Translations under genes and position numbers: made by a program
Shown: positions 48,532 to 52,418 of the stretch, one piece after another
Layout of the letters: each line of letters begins with the position of its first letter
How positions within the stretch are numbered: the first letter of the stretch is position 1
From: an uncultured Dechloromonas sp.
GTDB taxonomy: Bacteria > Pseudomonadota > Gammaproteobacteria > Burkholderiales > Rhodocyclaceae
Length of the DNA stretch: 52,418 nucleotides
Reading direction: 5' to 3'
Assembly (NCBI GenBank): GCA_937996725.1
Contig: CALKUR010000139.1
Span: 1 to 52,418 of the forward strand
Notes under the pieces: model-generated
Told to the model about the DNA's origin: nothing
The model's database searches: none
The model's input: the letters and a program-made list of their open reading frames with translations, nothing else

Positions 48532-50190
48532 ATGGTTTGGCAACAAATCTACGATCCGATGGGGAACATGATGTTCTCCACACTGTTGGCGGCGATTCCC
48601 GTTGCCATCATGCTGATTGGTCTGGGCTTCCTGCATATGAAAGCCCATACGGCTGCCGCAGCCGGCCTGATCAGTGCCATCCTGATTGCCGTGGGTATTT
48701 ACGGTATGCCGCTAGAAATGGCGACCAAGGCCTCGATGATGGGCGCACTGGTTGGCCTGCTGCCGATCGGCTGGATTGTGCTCAACATCATTTTCTTGCA
48801 ACAGCTGACCGAACAGAATGGTTCGTTCAAGGTGCTGCAAGATTCGATCGCGGGCATTACCGAAGACCGTCGTCTGCAACTGCTGCTGATCGCCTTTGCC
48901 TTTGGTGCCTTCTTTGAAGGTGCATCGGGCTTCGGTACGCCGGTGGCTGTGACGGCTGCGATTCTGATCGGTCTGGGTTTCTCGCCTCTGGCCGCATCGG
49001 GCCTCTCACTGATTGCCAACACCGCACCGGTTGCCTACGGCGCACTGGGTACCCCAATCATTACGCTGGCCAAAGTGCACGGCTACGATGTTATGGCCAT
49101 TTCGGCCATGGTTGGTCGTCAGCTGCCGTTCTTCTCGCTGATCGTACCGTTCTGGCTGATCTGGGCCTTTGCCGGTCGTAAGGGCATGATGGAAATCTGG
49201 CCAGCCATTCTGGTCACCGGTGTCAGCTTTGCCGTGCCGCAGTTCATTGTGTCGAACTACTTCGGCCCGGAACTGGTCGACGTCGTCGCCGCGCTGGTGT
49301 CGATGAGCTGTCTGGTGCTGTTCATGAAGGTCTGGAAGCCGAAGACCATCTGGACCTCGGTCAAGTTGCGTGGTCATGATCACGATAGCGGCGAAGCCCA
49401 AGCGCCGGTTGCGCTGACCAAGCACCCGCGTAGCGTGGTGATCCGTGCCTGGATGCCGTGGCTGATCCTGACGATCACCGTCTTCATCTGGGGCCAACCG
49501 GCTATGAAGGAATGGCTGAACGGCATTTACATGCCGAAGTTCCCGATCGACGGTCTGCACATGCTGGTTGAAAAGATTCCGCCGGTCGTGAAGGCTCCGA
49601 CTAAGGAAGGTGCCGTGTATGTCTTCAATCTGCTGTCGGCCACGGGCTCGGGCATCCTGGTTGCCTCGCTGATTGGCGGCTTTGTGATGAAGTACAACCC
49701 GCTGCAACTGCTCAAGGCTTACGTTAAGACCTTCTGGTTGGTGCGTTATTCGCTGTTCACCATCGCCGTGATGCTGGCACTGGGTACGCTGACGCGTTAC
49801 TCGGGTCTGGATACGACTCTGGGTCTGGCCTTCGCTGCCACCGGCGTGCTCTACCCGTTCTTCGGTACGCTGATGGGCTGGTTGGGCGTCGCCCTGACCG
49901 GTTCGGATACGGCCTCGAACGTGCTATTCGGCGGTATGCAGAAGGTGGCAGCCGAGCAAGTGGGCGTCAGCGCCAACCTGATGGGTGCAGCCAACAGCTC
50001 GGGTGGTGTGATGGGTAAGATGATCGACGCCCAGTCGATCGTCGTGGCCTCGACCGCAACCCGTTGGTTCAACCACGAAGGCGACATCCTGCGTTATGTG
50101 TTCTTCCACTCGATCGCACTGGCCTGCCTGGTCGGTATCTTCGTGATGATGCAGGCCTATGTCTGGCCGTTTAATCTGATGGTGTTGTAA
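48532..50190 (+). CDS. L-lactate/glycolate permease, LctP family
   Basis: Inner-membrane proton symporter for L-lactate, D-lactate or glycolate. From ATG 48532 (AAGGAG at 48521-48526) it has 552 residues and about 13-14 hydrophobic helices. Family landmarks are AFGAFFEGASGFGTPVAVT, SLIANTAPVAYGALGTP, AMVGRQLPFFSLIVPFWL, LGWLGVALTGSDTASN-type GWLGVALTGSDTASN, NSSGGVMGKMIDAQSIVVA, and a C-terminal QAYVWPF. E. coli has two paralogues, LldP and GlcA; the adjacent glcD/glcE genes favour a role in glycolate uptake, but lactate is equally possible by sequence. An upstream reading from 48490 is not supported. glcD follows after 7 bp. Confidence 0.92.
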   Translation: MVWQQIYDPMGNMMFSTLLAAIPVAIMLIGLGFLHMKAHTAAAAGLISAILIAVGIYGMPLEMATKASMMGALVGLLPIGWIVLNIIFLQQLTEQNGSFKVLQDSIAGITEDRRLQLLLIAFAFGAFFEGASGFGTPVAVTAAILIGLGFSPLAASGLSLIANTAPVAYGALGTPIITLAKVHGYDVMAISAMVGRQLPFFSLIVPFWLIWAFAGRKGMMEIWPAILVTGVSFAVPQFIVSNYFGPELVDVVAALVSMSCLVLFMKVWKPKTIWTSVKLRGHDHDSGEAQAPVALTKHPRSVVIRAWMPWLILTITVFIWGQPAMKEWLNGIYMPKFPIDGLHMLVEKIPPVVKAPTKEGAVYVFNLLSATGSGILVASLIGGFVMKYNPLQLLKAYVKTFWLVRYSLFTIAVMLALGTLTRYSGLDTTLGLAFAATGVLYPFFGTLMGWLGVALTGSDTASNVLFGGMQKVAAEQVGVSANLMGAANSSGGVMGKMIDAQSIVVASTATRWFNHEGDILRYVFFHSIALACLVGIFVMMQAYVWPFNLMVL

Positions 50191-50197
50191 GTCAATA

Positions 50198-51658
50198 ATG
50201 AGCGCCCAGCATCAGCGTCTGATCGCGGCGCTCGCCCAGGTTCTTCCTTCTGCCAATCTACTCTGGCAGAAGGAAGACACCGCCCCCTACGAATGCGATG
50301 GCCTCGCGGCTTATCGCACACTGCCCGTAGCGGTGGCATTACCTGAGAACGAAGCTCAGGTGCAGGCAGTGCTTAAAGCATGTAACGCATTCGGCGTTCC
50401 GGTCGTGCCACGTGGCGCGGGCACCGGGCTGTCGGGTGGTGCCATGCCCATGGCCGAAGGCATCGTGCTTTCGACCGCCAAACTCAACAAGATTCTGGAT
50501 GTAGACCCGCTCAGTCGTCGCGCGGTGCTGCAACCCGGCGTCCGCAATCTGGCCATTTCTGATGCGGCTGCCCCCTACAATTTGTATTACGCGCCGGATC
50601 CGTCCAGCCAGATCGCTTGTTCGATCGGTGGCAACGTCGCCGAAAACTCCGGCGGCGTACATTGCCTCAAATACGGCCTGACCGTAAACAACGTCATCCA
50701 GGTACGTGCCGTGCTGATGGATGGTGAAACCGTGGAATTCGGTACCGAGGCGCTGGATGCGCCCGGACTGGATTTGCTGGGTGTCATGATCGGTAGTGAG
50801 GGCATGTTGGCCGTCGTGACCGAAGTCACCGTACGCCTGATTCCGAAGCCACCAGTCGCCCGCGTCATCATGGCCAGCTTTGACGATATGACTAAAGCCG
50901 GTAATGCCGTGGCTGATGTCATCGCCGCCGGCCTCATTCCCGCCGGCCTGGAAATGATGGACAAACCCGCAACGCGCGCGGTCGAAGAATTCGTGCATGC
51001 CGGTTACGACCTCAACGCCGAAGCGATTCTCCTTTGCGAGTCCGATGGCACGCCGGAAGAAGTGGAAGAAGAAATCGAGCGCATGAGCGCTGTGCTGCGC
51101 CAATCGGGTGCCACACGTATCCAGGTATCAGAAAGCGAAGATGAACGCATGCGGTTCTGGAGTGGGCGCAAGAATGCCTTCCCGGCCGCTGGTCGTATCT
51201 CGCCAGACTATTACTGCATGGATGGCACGATCCCCAAAAAGCACATCGCCACCCTGCTCAATCAGATCACTGAGATGGAAGGGCGCTACGGCTTGCGCTG
51301 TATGAACGTGTTCCATGCGGGTGACGGCAACATGCACCCGCTGATTCTGTTTGATGGTTCGGACGAAGATCAGTGGCACCGCGCTGAAGATTTCGGGAAC
51401 GAAATTCTCGAAGCTTGCGTGGCGCTGGGTGGCACCGTGACCGGTGAGCATGGCGTGGGCATCGAAAAGATCAATACCATGTGCGTACAGTTCGACGAGA
51501 AAGAGCGTGATGCTTTCTTCGGCGTTAAAGCCGCGTTTGACCCGGCCAAACTGTTGAATCCGGACAAGGTTATCCCGACGCTACACCGTTGTGCTGAATA
51601 CGGCCGTATGCACGTGCATCGTGGCCAGATGCCGCATGCCGATTTGCAGCGCTTCTAA
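50198..51658 (+). CDS. glcD: Glycolate oxidase FAD-linked subunit GlcD
   Basis: Flavin subunit of glycolate dehydrogenase, oxidising glycolate (or D-lactate) to glyoxylate. The 486 residues have the FAD PP-loop PRGAGTGLSGGAMP at 71-84, IACSIGGNVAENSGG near 141-156, and the C-terminal cap with VFHAGDGNMHPLILFD near 368-383 and GGTVTGEHGVGIEK near 408-421, all as in GlcD. It lies 7 bp after the permease and 21 bp before glcE, forming a permease-glcD-glcE unit with glcF expected beyond the window. A perfect 13-bp inverted repeat occupies codons 15-27 and coincides with a run of less common codons. Confidence 0.94.
   Translation: MSAQHQRLIAALAQVLPSANLLWQKEDTAPYECDGLAAYRTLPVAVALPENEAQVQAVLKACNAFGVPVVPRGAGTGLSGGAMPMAEGIVLSTAKLNKILDVDPLSRRAVLQPGVRNLAISDAAAPYNLYYAPDPSSQIACSIGGNVAENSGGVHCLKYGLTVNNVIQVRAVLMDGETVEFGTEALDAPGLDLLGVMIGSEGMLAVVTEVTVRLIPKPPVARVIMASFDDMTKAGNAVADVIAAGLIPAGLEMMDKPATRAVEEFVHAGYDLNAEAILLCESDGTPEEVEEEIERMSAVLRQSGATRIQVSESEDERMRFWSGRKNAFPAAGRISPDYYCMDGTIPKKHIATLLNQITEMEGRYGLRCMNVFHAGDGNMHPLILFDGSDEDQWHRAEDFGNEILEACVALGGTVTGEHGVGIEKINTMCVQFDEKERDAFFGVKAAFDPAKLLNPDKVIPTLHRCAEYGRMHVHRGQMPHADLQRF
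50242..50277 (+). repeat. Perfect 13-bp inverted repeat in the start of glcD
   Basis: TCTTCCTTCTGCC (50242-50254) and GGCAGAAGGAAGA (50265-50277) are exact inverted repeats with a 10-base loop, at nucleotides 45-80 of the glcD frame. The left arm uses CTT, CCT and TCT and the loop uses CTA, in a gene that otherwise prefers G/C-ending codons. The glcE start is far away, so this is not an intergenic terminator. Confidence 0.75.
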
Positions 51659-51679
51659 AGATTTAACGAGTCCTCTCCC

Positions 51680-52418
51680 ATGGCTGACTTAACCAACGAC
51701 TTTGTTGCGCAAATCCGCGAGGCCGCTGCCGCGCATTGTCCGCTCACCATCGAAGGGGCCGGCAGTAAGCGTTGGTATGGCAACCCGGTGGTTGCCCAAC
51801 GTGCGCTGGCCACCACGGGCCACCACGGCATCGTCGATTACGACCCGGCTGAGTTAGTGCTGACCGCTCGCTGCGGTTCCACTCTGGCCGATATTGAAGC
51901 CACGCTGGCCGAGCGCGGCCAGATGCTCGCCTTCGAACCGCCACGTTACGCGCCAGAGTCCACGCTGGGTGGCGCCATCGCCACCGCGTTATCCGGGCCC
52001 TGCCGCCCCTTCGTCGGCGGAGTACGAGACTTCGTTCTCGGCATGCACGTCATCGACGGCAAAGGCGATGTCCTCAAGTTTGGTGGCCAGGTGATGAAGA
52101 ACGTCGCCGGTTACGATGTCTCGCGTCTTATGACAGGTTCATTGGGTGTGCTCGGTTTGATCACCCAGGTCTCGCTCAAAGTTTTGCCGGTACCGGTGGC
52201 CACCGCCACGCTGCGTTTCGAGTTGTCGCAAGCCGAAGCGATCCGCCGCGTGAATGAGTGGTCTGGTAAACCGCTACCGCTTACCGCCAGCGCCTGGGAA
52301 AACGATACCCTGCATATTCGCTTAAGCGGCGCACGTGCCGCCGTTGAATCAGCGATCCATCAGATGCGTGGCGTCCTGCTCGATGTGCCGGGTGCCAAAG
52401 CCTTGTGGGATGGCCTAC
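51680..52418 (+). CDS. glcE: Glycolate oxidase subunit GlcE (C-terminus cut by window edge)
   Basis: Second FAD-binding subunit of the glycolate dehydrogenase complex GlcDEF. About 246 residues are visible from ATG 51680. The FAD_binding_4 features are shorter than in GlcD: GAGSKRWYGNP near 23-33, GLAF-type MLAFEPPRY near 82-90, STLGGAIATALSGPCRP near 94-110, GVRDFVLGMHVIDGKG near 114-129, and KNVAGYDVSRLMTGSLGVLG (in part NVAGYDVSRLMTGSLG) near 139-155. This last motif is diagnostic of GlcE. It starts 21 bp after glcD and the frame runs off the end of the window. glcF (Fe-S subunit) is expected next. Confidence 0.93.
   Translation, partial: MADLTNDFVAQIREAAAAHCPLTIEGAGSKRWYGNPVVAQRALATTGHHGIVDYDPAELVLTARCGSTLADIEATLAERGQMLAFEPPRYAPESTLGGAIATALSGPCRPFVGGVRDFVLGMHVIDGKGDVLKFGGQVMKNVAGYDVSRLMTGSLGVLGLITQVSLKVLPVPVATATLRFELSQAEAIRRVNEWSGKPLPLTASAWENDTLHIRLSGARAAVESAIHQMRGVLLDVPGAKALWDGL

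Noticed and set aside
50339..51103. 254-codon minus-strand open frame in glcD
   Set aside because: Antisense to GlcD motifs, His/Gly-rich, no family match or start signals.
1..52418. CRISPR arrays, IS elements, rRNA genes or large direct repeats
   Set aside because: Reading the window I saw no regularly spaced repeats, transposase motifs, terminal inverted repeats with target duplication, or rRNA sequence.

Overview
The window is a compact, moderately GC-rich stretch of bacterial chromosome carrying almost only housekeeping genes. Several blocks point to a betaproteobacterium: lptB-rpoN-hpf-ptsN-hprK; a DUF3683 flavoprotein divergent from ilvA; 5-formyl-THF cyclo-ligase/slt/NDUFA9-like epimerase/cca; a gshA family typical of betaproteobacteria followed by EIIA(Man)-ptsH-ptsI; and metX-metW. 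The ubiK-yifB / torF-glnK-amtB and rep/cytochrome c5 neighbourhoods resemble Neisseriales, but order and genus cannot be fixed from sequence reading alone. I see no phage, IS element, CRISPR array or rRNA. There is one tRNA gene, tRNA-Arg(CCG).

Layout. 1-12.8 kb: a truncated large FAD oxidase, threonine deaminase, folate salvage, a lytic transglycosylase, tRNA CCA-adding enzyme, a MidA-type methyltransferase, a pteridine-reductase-like SDR and ttcA. 12.8-18.7 kb (minus strand): recA-recX-lptB-rpoN-hpf-ptsN-hprK, read as one series, with a hairpin between hpf and ptsN and a strong palindrome over the putative recA promoter. 18.7-23.5 kb: rep helicase, a membrane-anchored cytochrome c5, tRNA-Arg, a WYL regulator and an outer-membrane 'transporter' protein. 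23.5-28.5 kb: a small lipoprotein, yifB and ubiK on the minus strand, divergent from torF-glnK-amtB. That last operon has a near-perfect sigma-54 promoter and an upstream NtrC-like dyad, and ends in a textbook terminator. 28.5-32.9 kb: thrH-purU-DUF2721, a coiled-coil secreted protein and an ABC-F ATPase. 33.0-41.6 kb: nine collinear, tightly packed genes, gshA-apbE-manX-ptsH-ptsI-metX-metW-ampG-SMUG1-type uracil glycosylase, with four 4-bp overlaps. 41.6-43.6 kb: a yqjD-yqjE-yqjK membrane-stress trio and exonuclease III. 43.7-52.4 kb: tartronate semialdehyde reductase, a LysR regulator, PEP carboxylase, a lactate/glycolate permease and glycolate oxidase subunits glcD and glcE (cut by the window end), which together suggest use of two- and three-carbon hydroxyacids.

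How it fits together. Sigma-54 itself, the regulatory PTS (EI, HPr, EIIA-Ntr, a mannose-type EIIA and HPr kinase, with no sugar permease in the window) and a sigma-54-driven ammonium uptake operon are all present, so nitrogen and carbon sensing are well represented. No obviously novel multi-gene system is visible. The most interesting signals are cis-acting: the torF-glnK-amtB promoter/enhancer region, the recA palindrome, and perfect hairpins buried in the first codons of glcD (13 bp) and ampG (11 bp). The gene-content oddities are apbE where gshB is often found, and a SMUG1-type glycosylase translationally coupled to ampG.
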